Shown: positions 12,743-26,686 of the stretch, in pieces
How the letters are laid out: the number at the start of each line of letters is the position of its first letter
Numbering within the stretch: position 1 is the stretch's first letter
NCBI RefSeq assembly: GCF_009730915.1
Contig: NC_052484.1
Coordinates: forward strand, 2,068,326 to 2,132,325
Source of the DNA: Dioscorea cayenensis subsp. rotundata
Lineage: Eukaryota > Streptophyta > Magnoliopsida > Dioscoreales > Dioscoreaceae
Length of the DNA stretch: 64,000 nucleotides
Reading direction: 5' to 3'
Position numbers and translations under genes: made by a program
The notes under the pieces: model-generated
What the model saw: only the letters and a program-made list of their open reading frames with translations
Database searches by the model: none
Told to the model about the DNA's origin: nothing

Positions 12743-15700
12743 CTTTGATTCCTTTCACCCTCTTCAATTGATCATCATTCCAAGGGATGTTTCTATGCAT
12801 TCATCCCTTTCACTTTCCCCCAACCACATTTGGACATAAAAACAGGAGTTTTCAGACAGCCAAGACAAACAGGTTTTAGAGAGAGAAAGAGGGGGTTAAT
12901 GTGGTGTGTGAGAGTTGAAGTATAGAAGAGAACAAGGTTGCAGATCTCAGCACTTTTAGTGGGTGTGTAAGAGATTATTAAAAATAAACATATAAAATTA
13001 AGAAGCTTCTGATGTAATAATATAAGAAAATTTGATGTCTAATTTGATTTTAAAAGAAAATTTAGAAAAGAGCCAAAGTTTAAAGTGGTGTGTGTTGCGT
13101 GCTGCTCACACCCATAGAAATTTGGGACGTTGGTCACTGTAGCTATCCTTTTCTTTGTTGTTTTGACAAATGTGTCCTCTTACTTTTTTTTTTTTTGGAA
13201 AATTTATCTTTTAGATTTGATTTGGATTAAAAAAATTAATCTTTATTTCTAAATTTGTTCTAGTATATATTCTTCTTCTGTTTTTCTATGATACTGTCCT
13301 GTGATGTCCATATGGACTGTCCAAAACGGGAAAGGGGTTAAATTATGACCATGGAATCTAGCAAAGGTAAAATCTTTAAAATTATATTTTTAAAATTTTA
13401 ATAAATAAAAAATTAATTTATATTTTAATAAAATTTAAAAGAGGGGAATAAAGTCATAAACTACTAATGGTTCTTGTTGTAAAAGCAAGCTGTGATAAAA
13501 TTGAAATTTTCTCATATCAAATTATAGTATTAAAAAAATAATTTTAAAATATTATCATTCATGTATAATCAAGGAATTTAGTGACACTTTTAATTTTTGT
13601 AAGTCAAATCAAGAAAGGAAACATGTCTGATAGGAAACTCCCCAACATAATCTGGCTTTAATTTTGTTTGTGATTATCTTAATCAAACATATCTATTAAA
13701 ACCATTTGTTGGTGACATTTTCTCCTTGAAATTGTTATGATTTTATATTCAATTATGTTTCATTTACCGCTATGACGTTTTTTATGCATTAGATAATGAG
13801 TTGTGTTATTTATCTTGAAATAGTGTCATGAATGTAACCCTTAAATCTCACCTCAGGGATTATATTTTTTTTAATCCCATATCCGGGATTTCATTTGGGA
13901 TATTATTTTGGTTTAAATATTCTTTGATAATAGTAATTCCCTTTTTCTAACATTGAGATTCTTACACACTTACCAATAGTAGAGGACCATGTTAATAGTT
14001 TCTCCCAACAATGTATCATGGTACTGACTTATCACTGGCCAACCGCATGTAATTTAGATGCTATATTTATGAGCATCAAACTCAAAGCAGAAAGGACCAT
14101 ATCTTTAGATATCGATGTCTCTCCAGGTGATGTCTGTACAGTGGACCAAAATGTTTTAAGCATAACTTAAAAAGAATGTTAGGGTTTCTCTTGTAAAAAA
14201 GTAATTTTCTTTGTACTTTTATATATACCTTCATAAAAATTGAATTCTTTCTACAATTGATATTGTAAAATGTAAATTAATTAAAAAAATATAGATTTTT
14301 AGTAGCTTAAATTCATTTTTGGTGTTGTGTTAAATACAGAATACTTTAATTTTATATTTTAAATAGATATTAAAAATGAATTTATGTCTTCTTATTTTTC
14401 TCTTTTTTTTTAACTTTTTTAATATTTTACAATAATATTTTAAAATAATATTTTAATTAACAAATATGGGTTCATGATAGTGGTAAAGAATCTGATTTTT
14501 ATAGAAATAAAAAAAATATTTTTTAATAAAATATGAAAAGTTAATCATTTTTCATAAACATAGATAAGCCCCAAGATAGTGATAGATGCATCATATTAAA
14601 ATTAATTATTAAAGGTATATTTTTGGGTATGATACAATATCAAATATATAATATAACTGATTTTCAATTACCTCGAGAAAAAAAATTAATGACTAAAAAT
14701 TAATAACTACTAAGTGATTGATAGCCTAGTAGTACAAGCTCCATTGCAAAAAACACATCCAAAAAATACTTATTGTCTAAAATTGAAGCACACCGATCGT
14801 AAGTAAATGGGTGTCAAAAGTTCTCAAATGTGGATGTGAGCTTGTTGTTCAATTTATGAGTGGGCACATATTGTCTAATGTGTGCAAGTCACTAAGTAGT
14901 TGGTACTTGTTGCTCCCTTAAAAAAAATAATAATAATAAGTAAAATAAAATAATTGACTATCAATACATTGAAAATCTATCCTACGAATATATTGGTTTT
15001 GATATGAGACATTTGTTAATATCTTTGTTTTCACCTATGCTATGATAGATCTAGGAGACATCTATTAATATTTTTTGTTTTTTTTTTATCTATGATATGA
15101 TAGATCTTCCATGACTTTGACAGAAAAAGTTGATAACTGTGAAATTGAAAATCTATTTTATAAATCTATTAATATTCATAATAGACATCTATTAGTATTA
15201 TGGAAATTTAACTATTATGTCATAGATCTTTACAATGAATGAAAAACTAATGTAAATGAATAAATTAAAAAATCTTGGAGTATTTTTTTTTTTTGTTTTA
15301 TAATATGATAAATCTTCAATGGTGTCAAAATAACAAGTTAATAACAATCAATACATTGAAAATCTATTATACAAATCAAGTTATAGAGATGGCATTTTTC
15401 TAATGTATGATACTTTTTTTATTTCTTTTTACTTGTCACATTTTGGAGTTCTTTTTTATTTTTTTACTTGTCACATTAGAAATTTTGTACAGTATTAAAT
15501 AATTTTAAAAAATTTTAATAAATCACAATTAATTAAGTATTAAATCATATATTTTATTTAGTGAGTTTTAAATAGACATAGTTTTAGAAAATAATAATTT
15601 TTTTCATAAAATATAAATAAATAATTATTTTTAATTATTTTTTAAATTAATGTGAATTAAATACATGTGACAAGTAAAAAACAAAGAGAAGAAGTGTATT

Positions 15701-16080
15701 AAAGATATTCATTAACTCTCACTGTTTAAGAATTACACAGCATTGACAACACACTTTAGTCTCACTATCATCCCTTGCTCCCCCACAAGCACATGTCCTT
15801 GTTTTTTACAAGACCACTTAGTATGCACTTATCTCTATGTCTCTATGAATGGTCAATTGTGTTTGTGCTCCCCTGCTTGTAGTGCATCCAGTGCCAGCCA
15901 ACACTAGTTACAAATATGAAAAACAGAGCAACGTGTGTACTCTGTCCCTTGGACCACACCCAAACCCACTAGGTTGTCTTATCATTACACCATGTAAACC
16001 CTTCCTCTCAGTTTGATTTTTAGTGGGTTGAGAAGGTTAGTTCTATTTATTTAAATCTGTCTCAAAAAACATTGCATGAA
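12743..16080. other. Gene-free AT-rich DNA
   Basis: Upstream region of the NT-C2 gene followed by AT-rich intergenic DNA. 14950-15390 holds a diverged repeat: the phrase 'caatacattgaaaatctat' occurs near 14961 and again near 15349, each followed by related sequence. No coding frame with recognisable content was found. The Stowaway-type element at 15411-15699 is listed separately. Confidence 0.5.
15411..15699. mobile_element. Stowaway-type MITE, copy 1
   Basis: The ends are inverted repeats: the left end reads ...tttctttttacttgtcaca and the right end ...tgtgacaagtaaaaaacaaag. The interior is AT-rich and shares order and wording with the copy at 41999-42290 (acttgtca, then aaattttg, then gagttttaaatag, then ttcataaaatat). 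Terminal sequence of the cttttta-cttgtca type is typical of plant Stowaway/Mariner MITEs, which use TA target sites. No coding capacity. Confidence 0.7.
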
Positions 16081-16110
16081 GATTCATCGTATTATATATA
16101 TATATATATA

Positions 16111-16327
16111 GAGGCAAAACATCCCTTATAGATGTTCAATTATCAATCATTGGATCACAATTCAATGGCTGACATTAGTGAACAGTAAAATTGTGCGATG
16201 TAATATTCTAAACAGTAATTACTGTATTATTTACTGGTTATTAATGTTGTTAAATTGAGATTCAACTGCTGATAATGAATATTTATATATTTTTTATCTA
16301 TAGACGTCCATAAATAAATTGATTCTC

Positions 16328-16328
<1 letters not shown>
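16111..16328. mobile_element. MITE-like fold-back between (TA)n tracts, family A copy 1
   Basis: A roughly 215-bp element bounded by (TA)n on both sides (about 16093-16110 and 16330-16360). It opens with gaggcaaaacatccctta and closes with a related inverted segment around tctatagacgtcca. The middle (gacattagtgaacagtaa ... gctgataatgaat) is clearly the same family as 45116-45348. Non-coding. Confidence 0.6.

Positions 16329-16329
<1 letters not shown>

Positions 16330-16360
<31 letters not shown>
16330..16360. repeat. (AT)n microsatellite
   Basis: An uninterrupted alternating AT tract of about 31 bp, forming the right border of the element at 16111-16328. Confidence 0.9.
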
Positions 16361-16362
<2 letters not shown>

Positions 16363-17384
16363 CTAACATTATAATTTTCTCACATTTAAGTGGTTTCATA
16401 AAATTTTAATTTTATCATTTGAATTTTGTAGTTTTAGATTTATTGCAACTTGAAATTTATCTATTTTTATTAATAGAACTATATGTTTTAGAATTTATTA
16501 CAATCTAAAATGTATTTATGATTTCTTTTTTCACAATGCTGACAAATCACTAGTCATTCACTTTATTTTTGTCTCAATCATGTATTGAAAAGTATTGAAT
16601 TTTTAATTTTCAATATAAGAATCAAATATCTTAATTGTTCACCCACTGTGATATTATGAAAATGTCTTGTGGATACCCAATCTATTCATTAAAACCACTG
16701 GATAAACATGAGAAGAAATTGAAAACATACAGGAATATTTGATGCAGAATCTGATGCATTAGTTAAAATTTTTCTCATTGCCAGGCAGTGAATAGTAAAT
16801 AATAATAGAATTACTGTGGCTCATGCTTATATAAATTTTAGTTTATAACCCTTGAAGGGTTCTCCAAAAGGCTTGGAGTTATGTACTACTTTGTGTTTTT
16901 AGGGGTACTTTTGTCATTAAAAAAGGTTGAGTGCATTAAGGTAATTTCATTCTCCTTTAGATCATCCAACCAACTCTCACTGGCAGATCTGCTATGTCTA
17001 ACGGCATGCATAGTGACAGACTTGTTTGTTGCCTTTAATTATTCCATTTTTTTGTATTTTTATTTCTCTTATAAAATGACCTTTTACCAGCAAATAGAGA
17101 CATGTTTCCTTATCTTGAATTAATTAGTTTATGAACTTTATAATGCTAACTAGTACTAGTTTTTAATATTTTTGTTCTTTTAATATTTTTGCATTAGTAT
17201 TAGTTAATGAGTATTTATCAAGTTAACCATAATGACCACATTTTGGCTCTACTAATATTAATGTCCTTTTCTCTTCTTTTTTTTTTTTTTTACACTGCCT
17301 GGGTTTTATTTATTTATTTATTTATTTAGTAGAAATTTTTCATTCAAAAAGTGAGGGAAAATTTAATGATATATCCAGTATTGG

Positions 17385-17462
17385 TATAGCCTAACGATAA
17401 AGCACAAAAATTTCATACAAGAGATCAAGAGTTTAAATTCCTTGCTATTATGGTGCATAGTA
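17385..17462. mobile_element. SINE-like fragment, family 2 (tagcctaacga)
   Basis: A short tRNA-like head: tatagcctaacgataaagc resembles a pol III A box, and about 45 bp later agagtttaaattcc resembles a diverged B box. The same opening phrase occurs at 62497 in another copy. Confidence 0.4.
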
Positions 17463-17516
17463 TATATAGTGGTAAATAAATATGGTTTAAATGATGGTAT
17501 GAAGTTTATAGGTAAA

Positions 17517-17695
17517 AGCCAACGGCCTCTTAGCCTATTGATATCAAGTTTATATAGAGTGCTCGTTTTGGAGAGAATCTGAGATCGAATCTTATAACTC
17601 ATGCAATGTAAGGGTTTATTGAGCTTGTTCCACGTCTGTGCACATTTTGATTTCTCGTAAATGAGATGCACTTGTCATCTATTTCTAAAAATATT
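17517..17695. mobile_element. tRNA-derived SINE, family 1 copy (diverged)
   Basis: It starts agccaacggcctcttagcc; A box TAGCCTATTGA at 17531-17541, B box GATCGAATC at 17583-17591. It is colinear with the better-preserved copy at 50068-50247 (same start ccaacg, same tagagtg-tcgtt segment between the boxes, same late element with a g-cac-ttgtc phrase before an A-rich end). Confidence 0.65.
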
Positions 17696-17765
17696 AAAAC
17701 TGTTTAGTGGTAAAATTTTGTAAATTATTACTGTTGTTTCTAATTGAAAAGAAAGTTTGGAGATT

Positions 17766-18507
17766 AGGGGGTTGTTGGTTCACGGTAATGATATATTATT
17801 ACGGTAAGGAGATTACCATGGTAATGAAGTCGGGAATGTTATATATCCAAAAATATTGTGGTAATGTGATATTACTATGTTTGGTTGAAAACTTATATTA
17901 CTGGTAGTTTTTCATTACCATATTTGATAGTCATGGTAATTACCTCAGTAATATGTCAAATTTACCTAACTACTCCTGCATATAAAATTTTGGAAATTTT
18001 AATTTAAAGTATTTAAATAAATAATTAAGTTATAATATCAAAAATTATTTTTTTCACATATTTTTAAAATACCTTAGTATATAAAATGAGCAAATTTAAT
18101 TTAATTTCAATAACCATTCTTTTTGAAATCATTGTAGCAAATTTAAAGTTATTGTGGTACGGGGTCATGACGACGCGGATGGTGATGACTCTGGATGATG
18201 TCGGCCAAAAATAATTGATAGAGAAAAAAAAAAAAGTAAGATTTTGATGAGTATAGTAAGATATTAGATTAAATGAGTGGAGGCATGGTTGAAAAAAAAT
18301 ATTACAGATTATCACTAATCTAGTAATCTGGATTAACGTTTATTATGGTGATAATCGAATTATCATTTTATTTGATAATATTTTATAATTGGTAATTTTA
18401 CATTATCCTTAACATCATCACTATTACGATAACCAAATATGGTAATATATTTAGATTACTGTTAAATTCTTGGTGATGTTTTACGTTACCGTGAACCAAA
18501 CACAGTC
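17766..18507. mobile_element. Large MITE / non-autonomous DNA transposon with inverted ends
   Basis: The left end (gggggttgttggttcacggtaa) matches the reverse complement of the right end (gactgtgtttggttcacggtaa), giving about 20 bp of terminal inverted repeat. Internally, motifs such as ttaccatggtaat and attacggtaa recur in both orientations, so much of the roughly 740-bp element can fold. The tgtttggttcacgg ends resemble hAT or PIF/Harbinger MITEs. No transposase frame is present; the superfamily is undecided because I cannot define the target-site duplication. Confidence 0.6.
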
Positions 18508-18630
18508 TAGATATTTATATGATTTGGGTCTCTGCACAGTATGGACTAAGATAAAACATGTCTCAATCTCATCAACAAATATATTAGGCTGAAATAAATG
18601 ATTTATATGAAATATAAATTTAAAATAAAA

Positions 18631-18655
18631 TATATATATATATATATATATATAT
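18631..18655. repeat. (TA)n microsatellite
   Basis: An uninterrupted TA alternation of about 25 bp in intergenic DNA. Confidence 0.9.
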
Positions 18656-21386
18656 TTTTTAATTTAATAATAAAAGAGAGCACTGGCACTAGCCCCTCCC
18701 ATCATGGACTTGGAGGGACCCTACAGTGTTGGCCTTATTAAAGACATTAAAATAAATTTTTAAAAAAGAAAAGTAAAACAATATTTTGGTAAACATTTAT
18801 GACTGACCACAACCACATTGATGGCTTGTACTATGGGTCTTTATTAATAACACACTAGGCACTTGTGCAAGCAGTGATTGACCACCAAGTTCATATCCCT
18901 TCTTTCAAGATTATGCCCCCCTTTTATAGGTTCTTTTTTTTTTTTCAATTTTCTTAGGCTATTTTTCCTCGGTTGTTTCTTTCTTTTGTCAATTTAAACT
19001 TTTTCCTCATTTATGGTTTGTTTACAGAGTTGATTTCACTGGTGGCCACGAATATTTGTATTTTATTATATTATAATAATAATTTTTTTTAATTAAAAAA
19101 TTATTTAATTTTTCTCCTATTACACATCAGGCTATAATGATTTATTTTGAGGTTATTTTTTACGAATTACTGATGTGGAGGTGGTAAGTCAATGCCACAT
19201 CAATAAACTCATCGGAAACTGCCTCAAAACATACTATTATGGTCTCACATGCAACCGAAGAGAAGTCAAGTAGTTTTTGTTTTTTTAAAATAAAAAAAAA
19301 TTATATAGCCACAGTGTTATAAAGTGCAAATATTTGTGGTCATGAGTGAAATGAAACCATCGTTTATATTTTTCACCCTAATGTGCTGAGAATTTAAAAC
19401 TTTAATCCCATAATATTGTTTATGCATTGTCCACTATAGTCCAGTATTGATCATCAGTACTGTTTGTTGGTAAGATGGATTTATCTCTAGAGGCGTTAAG
19501 CTATAATAATTAGTACACCCTCATATATGCGTACCTTTTTTAATGGTGTTTATTGTCTTTATAAAAAAAAAAAATAGACGTTTTTATTATGATATTATTT
19601 ATTGGTAACTCGATGTCAATAAAGCAAAACATCATTGGGTATATTTATTGACATTGTGTATTTATTTGGTATATGATTAATGATCCTTTTTGGAGACCTA
19701 GTTTTAGTGATAGTGATATTTATTGCACCGGTTTTTTAGATCTACAATTAGAGTTACAGTATGTGCTGCAAGAGCTAATTGTATAGAATCAATATAATTA
19801 CAAAATTGATTCCTAAAGTATATCCTAACATTCATATTGATCTTTAAACAACATGGAAATATTTATTTTGATTTTTTTTCATCTTACATTATTAATATGT
19901 ATGCTAGTTTGTTTGCAAAAAAAAATAATTTTAGTTTTTAGTCAATGAAGTATTATTAGAAATACCAAAGTGAACAAGTTTGTGTAGTTCCAATGCTAAA
20001 ACAAATATATTTGTATTATTAATTGAGAAAATAAACTTAGGAAATATATGCAATGTGTGGACTCATAGAATTATATGTTGCTTCAAAATTTTTAATTGAA
20101 CATGAGGATTAAGTTTAAATTGAAAAGACAAAATTGTTTTTATATTACTAACATTTAAATACTATTAAATAATTTGAGTGTGTTTAAGTTTTTAATAGAT
20201 CTTAATGATGGATTAGGGATTACTTTTTAAGTAGGAAATAAACAGGAACAAGAATCAAACAAGATCAAGGGTCCTTTTTTTTTTTTAAAGTAAATTAAAG
20301 TACAACAAAATATGATTCTTGTTATTAAATTGGTGACCATCCCAAATCTATTTAAACTTTTTGTAGAGGCAAACACATGATCAAAAAGAAAGAAAGGAAA
20401 AAGGTTTTATAGGAAACAGAGTTTGAGAATTGGATTAGCGCAAACACTTATCTAAAGTCATTGATTTTGTTGCCCCACTTTCAAAAGCTAGTTCAACAAA
20501 AGCATCATCAAAGTGTGGCAATTGAGATCTTCTCATGGTACTCCAACCAAACAATATTATTATTGATGGGTCTTTTGCATTTCCCTACATGAGATTTTAC
20601 AATTTTTTTTTTTTTCGTTTTATGAATATGGATAAGTCATTTATGAATATGGATAAGTCACAGATAACATTCTTGACTTTACAATTGGAAAAGAAATGAA
20701 ATACTAATTTTTTTTATTGCAGGAGTAGTCGAGATTTTTTTTTTTATTTACAAGTAACTTTTGTTTTTTTTCTTTTAACTCTCTTTTATAAAAATATGAT
20801 TGTTATCAATTTATCAAATTTTATTTTTATAAGATTCAATTTGTTATTATTTCTTTTATTTCTTAAATTGATGATGCTTTTTGTGGTTGAAATTGTTACC
20901 ATGTTTTGAACCAAGATTTTAGAAAATTATCAGATGTATGGAAAACTTCTGAAATAGTTGATTTATATTAATTGATATTAAAATGCAATTAATCAATGAT
21001 TGATTGGTTAATCTTAAACTAATGTCTTTTGGTCATTTTAGTCACTATATTTAAATGAGTCATTTATATTATTCAACTTAGCTAATGATGTACTTCTAGT
21101 TAGCACACATGAAACTTTATATTATTTTCATTGGTATAAAGTGGAGTTTTCAAGGCATTTACAATTTTCTAGTTTAATTTAACAAATAAATGAAATATAT
21201 CATTTTGATGAATTCTTTGCACTTTTCCACATTATAATGTTCATGTAAGACTACTTTCATTTTCAATTTATTAATCAACACAAAGTCCCATGATTAGTTC
21301 ACTACAACATATGTTAATTCAAGATGCATACAAGATCTGTTTCTTTACAATTAAATTAAGTTCACTTTGATTGTTTGACTTATAAG

Positions 21387-21425
<39 letters not shown>

Positions 21426-24150
21426 TGGAATAATTTGACATTGAGATATGTTTGATGTCCATTGTTAATATATAATTAAATTCAAATTTTGAAAGAAATT
21501 GGGTTGGGCTTATTAGAAACTAAAAGCCCATGCAATAACATGACTTGAGATTCAAGTAATGAAAGCCCAATCCAATTCCAACTCTGAATTTTTGTTTTTC
21601 ATTATTCTTTTCAAGGATTTAGTTTTTCTCTTTTCTCATGGTTATATATATCTTCTATCTTTGTGACTTTATTTTTTTTTTTCCTTTGTTTTCAAATAGC
21701 TTTAACTCATTACTTAGTCTTTAGGGCCCATTTCAAGTGTCATGAAAAGATGCTTGAATAGCCAATGATGCTCATCCTCCAATTGTGATAAAAAGTTTGT
21801 TAAACAAGTATTCTTTTTTATTAATCATATACAAAAGTTTTTTCCTTTTCTTTCTTTTTTTTAAGCATATTACCTCAAAATATATAATTATATACGAAAA
21901 TATAACTAATTGTGTACCTCTCTAAAACTAATTTTTTTAAAAATAAAATTCTACATTTGTATGTATATATATAATGAAAAGTCATAAGTTCATACATACA
22001 TACTTTATAAGTTTAGGGATTGATTTCTCCATAATACAAGATGAGGATATGTGTTATATTTAAATAGTTCACGAGTAAAAATTAAAAATCGACTTCTTTT
22101 GTAACTTATGGTATATTAAAATACTCCATGTTTTGACATAATTTATCTACTTTATAATAAAGAAATAAATAAATAAATAAATAATAAAGTTGAGCATAGT
22201 GCATTGTCATAAATGATTATTAATCTATGCCATCTCATCTTAAGAACTTTCTCGTCTTTCCATGATATTTGGTTAGAAGAATCCAATGCTTTGTGAGCAA
22301 TGTCTTGACCCTACCTAAGTCTATAATCTATATTATCAAAATGTAATGATTTGCTTGTAAGAAACCAACCTTAAAAAAAAACTAAATGCTACAAAAATAT
22401 AATTGTATTTATCCTACCAAACTTCTTAAATAAAAAAGAAAAAAAGGAAAAGTATGCTTTTTTTCACACACATATATATACCTCTACAAAAAAAAAATTT
22501 AAATCATTTGTGTGCACCCATGTATTTGTAAAATTCAGTGTTTTTTCATATTAAAATTTAAACTCAAAATCACTTACTTAAACGAATCCAAACTAGTATC
22601 ACTTAAATCAACTTTATTAACATATAAATATATATAATTTTTTTTTTATATAATACTATGAATGTTCTCCTATGTTCATATAAAGAGCATAAAAAAAAAT
22701 TTCACCACTCTTTTTAACTATTATAAAAAACTAATACTTAGTTAACTATGGTTCAAGATATATAAATATTTAATAATTTCAATTTTTGAGGAATATATAT
22801 ATATATATATATAATGTTAGGTTTTAGGTTAAAAAAAGGGAAAGAAATGCTAAAAAAGAGGAGAGTTATATTTATTTATCATCATGATCTTTGCATTAGT
22901 TGTAAAGTGATCACCAAAGAGTACAACTTTGGCCAACCTATTCAAAAGAGTAAAAAACATTTCTTCATTAAACAAAGTTTTTAAGATATACTTTTTACAA
23001 TATTTGTTTGAAATGGAGGTTTAAGCAATCTTAATTAAGTTAATCCAAATATTTAATTAGTCTTGTTTAGCTAAGCACATCTTAAAAGATACTATTAAAT
23101 AGTGATTATGGAATTCTTCCTATGCTTTTCAATCATTACAATGTTGTTGTTGGTTATCTTCACATTATTTTTAATTCTCTTGTTAAATTAATTAATTAAT
23201 TAATTATGTTGCTTGTTAATTACTCCTTATCTTTTTGTTAATTAATATATATATTTTTTATTTCATTTAATGTAAATCCTAATATAGATAGATCTTGTTC
23301 TTGTATTAAATGTCACATTTATTTATAATCATTTGCTTTAATTCTAAGGTTTGATAAGTGCAAATTAATGATTGGTCCAAAATGATCAACTTGTCAATAT
23401 GTACCTCATATTTAAGGAAACTACAAAACACTAGAATCTAAGATATGAAAAAATGGACTTCCCAAACTATGAATGCCACCCTTTTACTTAAATTAAATAA
23501 TTATCATCATTTAATTGAATTATGACAGCGAATATATATATATATATATATAAAGCTCAAGTTCCTCTCAAAATTTTAAATATAAATGAAGAAGATTAGA
23601 CAAAGAGAAAGGACATAAGAAATAACAAATTGCATGATGAGGGACCAAAAGAGAAAGTGAGTTGTTCTTAGACCCCACTCTGTGTTCTTTGCTCTATACT
23701 TATATATGCATGTGTGTGTGTTTGTATATTTATGCATGCAAGTATATATAAATATGAATAATTAATATATATTTTCAATCAAATTTATTATGTCTATGCA
23801 TTTCTAAAATATTCATTATGTATTTTATATTTATTTATTTTTTTTTTTTTTTGGTTTTTAGCTTATCTGTTTTTTAGGGTTACTGTTTTTAAATTAGTCA
23901 TAAACGAAACATTTGAAGTCTTTTATGTAGATCTAGCTCGAAAAATATTTTTTATACATAAAAAACAAATTTAAAATCATTTCCATAAGTGAGATAATTC
24001 TCTACCACTTTAAACAATTATTATTGGCTATATATTTATTACTATAAAAGTGATTTTTGGTAATGACTTAATATATGATCAGAAAATATGATTATAAATA
24101 AAAATAAAGCAAGTATATGAATGTGAAGAACATTTTAAAAGTACACTTGG

Positions 24151-24183
<33 letters not shown>

Positions 24184-25060
24184 CCCTAACAATTACATTA
24201 TTTAGTAAGAATTACATAATTTTGACCTTATCATGCCTAAAAATTCAAATGAATCATATATAACATTAAGAACCAAATTAATAATAAGCATTCTCATGGA
24301 TGCCACTTTAATTAGTCTTTCACTTTGATCAATCAAGCAAATTATGATTTTATAATTAAATGGATTAATGCTTTGGTTAATGCCCTTTTCATTCTTTTGT
24401 CTCACAAGTTACGCAATTATCTTTGTTTGCATTCAATGCAAGCCGAACTATATAATAATAATAATAATAATATATTCATATAAAATTACATATATACCCT
24501 TAAAAATAGCTAGTTGGATGTCTATATTCCTATGAATCATCCATTTGTATATGAGTGACAGAGTAAGGAGTAAAAAAGTATGTTTATATTTATTTATTTA
24601 TATAATAATACAAATTTTATATTTATATGTATAAAATAGTCAATGCTTACATATATTCTTCAAATTGAAACTTTATTATAAAAGATTTAAGAGCTATATT
24701 TTTCTTTTCTATTCATACTTCTCTTTCTCCTTTCCAATTTTTTTTTACCTATTTATTTTTTAAATATTCCAAAGAATATAAATACGTGAGATGATTCTTC
24801 TCAATGATTATTTCCCAAATACTATTACCCCATTTATTTATGGGCTCGCTTTTATAATTTGTAATATCTATCATCACATATGGATTTAATGACTTTCCTG
24901 TATTGGTAGTCTATTAGTATTGACTGTTTTATTTATATAATCTTATATTACTCTATATGGTTGTATTTGGTTTTTTTTTTGTTACTCAAGAAAATTATAA
25001 TTTATTTATTTATATTAAAAAAATAAGAGTTGAAAAATGCAAACAAAATCACTTGAACTA
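18656..25060. other. AT-rich gene desert
   Basis: More than 6 kb with dense homopolymers and microsatellites ((ATT)n at 21386-21425, (AAT)n near 24152-24182, TA tracts near 22797 and 23532). The open frame at 24202-24405 has no recognisable motif. I see no gene here. Confidence 0.55.
21386..21425. repeat. (ATT)n microsatellite
   Basis: About 13 uninterrupted ATT units. Confidence 0.9.
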
Positions 25061-25074
25061 GATCATTGAGACTT

Positions 25075-25165
25075 ATAACACCCCTACATGAGGGATCCGA
25101 CGCTCGATAGACTCAAAATGGTCGTTGGGCCTCCCACGCTGTCGTTTTTGGGTCCCGTGACATCG
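25075..25165. mobile_element. Possible LTR-retrotransposon end fragment
   Basis: A compact GC-richer patch in very AT-rich DNA. Its reverse complement begins tgtcacgggacccaaaaacg, the kind of TGTCAC opening seen on many plant Gypsy LTRs. It is too short (about 90 bp) to carry coding domains, and no partner LTR is visible. Confidence 0.3.
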
Positions 25166-26580
25166 CGATTTAAAAATAACATGCTATATTTTAATAAAAA
25201 ATATAAAAAAATAAATAATAAATAATGTTTATGTTTATTTTGTCATAATTTTTTTTATTAATTTAGTTTCTCTATAAATAACTATTAAAATATATATGTA
25301 ATAATCTTGGGTTTAGAAAGGTATACAAGCAATTAAAACCTTGTATGCCTTTTTTTTTCTTTTCTTTTTTTAATTATGACTAATAAATTATTTAACGAGC
25401 TATCAATAAATATATATATATATATATATACATACATACATGATACATTCAAACTAATAACTTCTTAATTAGCAACATATTTTATATAGATCAGATCAAA
25501 ATATAAATAAAATACAACATTTTAACAGTGACATTTTCCTAACCATTGGTGAAAGTTTGGTAAACTAAATACCTACTTTATTGACTATATAACAATGCTT
25601 AAATCTTGGACCGTCCGATCATAATCAAACGGTTGGATCTCAGATGATCAATGAATCCAAATCCCAAGAAAACCCATCTTTTAAGATAAGACCACACTAT
25701 TCTAAGTTGCTAACCTACCAGCATGTGGGCCCTTCTCTTTCTCAAATTTCTCACTTTTTCAAGGTCTTTTCTGAAAATTTTTCACTTTATGTTAATCAAT
25801 TACTAATTTACTATTTTATAATTAAATTTATTATACCTTTTTTAGTTTTTAATTGCATTTAGGGACATTTGCTTTTGCATCCCTAAAAATATTAGTATTT
25901 CTCTTCACTCTAAAGAATCTTTTTTCTTAAAAAAAAAAAGTATATTAATTTTTTTCAAATATTTGTACCACACTACCAAGAGGACTCATTGATGCATAAA
26001 CTAATATTTTGGAGGGTACATTCATAATATTTGAAACACGTGTATTTGTGTGTGTATGTATATTGACAACAATAAACACGGTTAAAAGGATAAGTATATA
26101 CTGAAATACATCATTTACGGTGAATTAATATTTTTTTAAAAAATAATTTTTTTAGTTATACAATTATAAAAAAATAAATAAATATTGTTCTTTCTATATG
26201 AGAACTCGCACCATAACTAATAAATAATACTAAATATGAAGAGTATTAATAAACAGTATTATGGGGAAAAAATTTCATACTCTCACCCTCTTGCATATTT
26301 TGTGATGAGTTACCACTAGACTGTCAATAACTTCTGACATAGTTGTTTATATAACAGAGATAAATGCAATGGTATTTTGGTGTATTTTTGAGAATTATTT
26401 AATTAATTTATAAAAAAAAAGCATGATTTTTGTACGATATATACTACCAATTATTTTTTCCATAGGGGTATATATGAGAAAAAAAATTATATATATATAT
26501 ATAAATAATAAAAAGAAATATCTTCAAGTATGAGCTGTCTCATATCTGAGACCACCGCTGTTAATAAGGGACCACTAACA
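25166..26580. other. AT-rich upstream region of the remorin gene
   Basis: AT-rich DNA with (TA)n near 25411-25431. A palindrome-like patch near 25606-25640 (ggaccgtccgatc ... aaacggttggatct) may be regulatory. No gene is seen; the open frame at 25644-25862 has no recognisable content. Confidence 0.45.
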
Positions 26581-26583
26581 ACA

Positions 26584-26610
26584 AATGGGCCCACATCAAG
26601 TGGGCCCAAT
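26584..26610. promoter_or_regulatory. Paired GGGCCC (site II-like) elements
   Basis: Two GGGCCC cores at 26587-26592 and 26602-26607 form an imperfect inverted repeat (aatgggcccac ... gtgggcccaat) about 350 bp upstream of the remorin start codon. TGGGCC motifs are known TCP-factor sites in plant promoters. Confidence 0.5.
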
Positions 26611-26686
26611 CTCAATGCAAAGATAAACGGTTGATATTACTTTCTGCCGGCTCATCATCCAGATTAGCTATTTGCTACGATTCCGC

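Larger units (their letters stand above)
16361..17765. other. AT-rich intergenic DNA with two SINE-like fragments
   Basis: No gene is supported; the open frame at 16881-17123 is hydrophobic AT-rich noise. Two tRNA-like fragments lie at about 17385-17460 and 17517-17690 and are listed separately. Confidence 0.5.

Noticed and set aside
16881-17123. 80-codon plus-strand open frame
   Set aside because: AT-rich, Phe/Tyr/Leu-biased, no start context, no family motif; chance frame.
17517-17695. tRNA gene
   Set aside because: A and B boxes are present but no cloverleaf stems can be drawn; better explained as a SINE head.
24202-24405. 67-codon minus-strand open frame in the gene desert
   Set aside because: Low-complexity AT-rich composition; no homologous motif.
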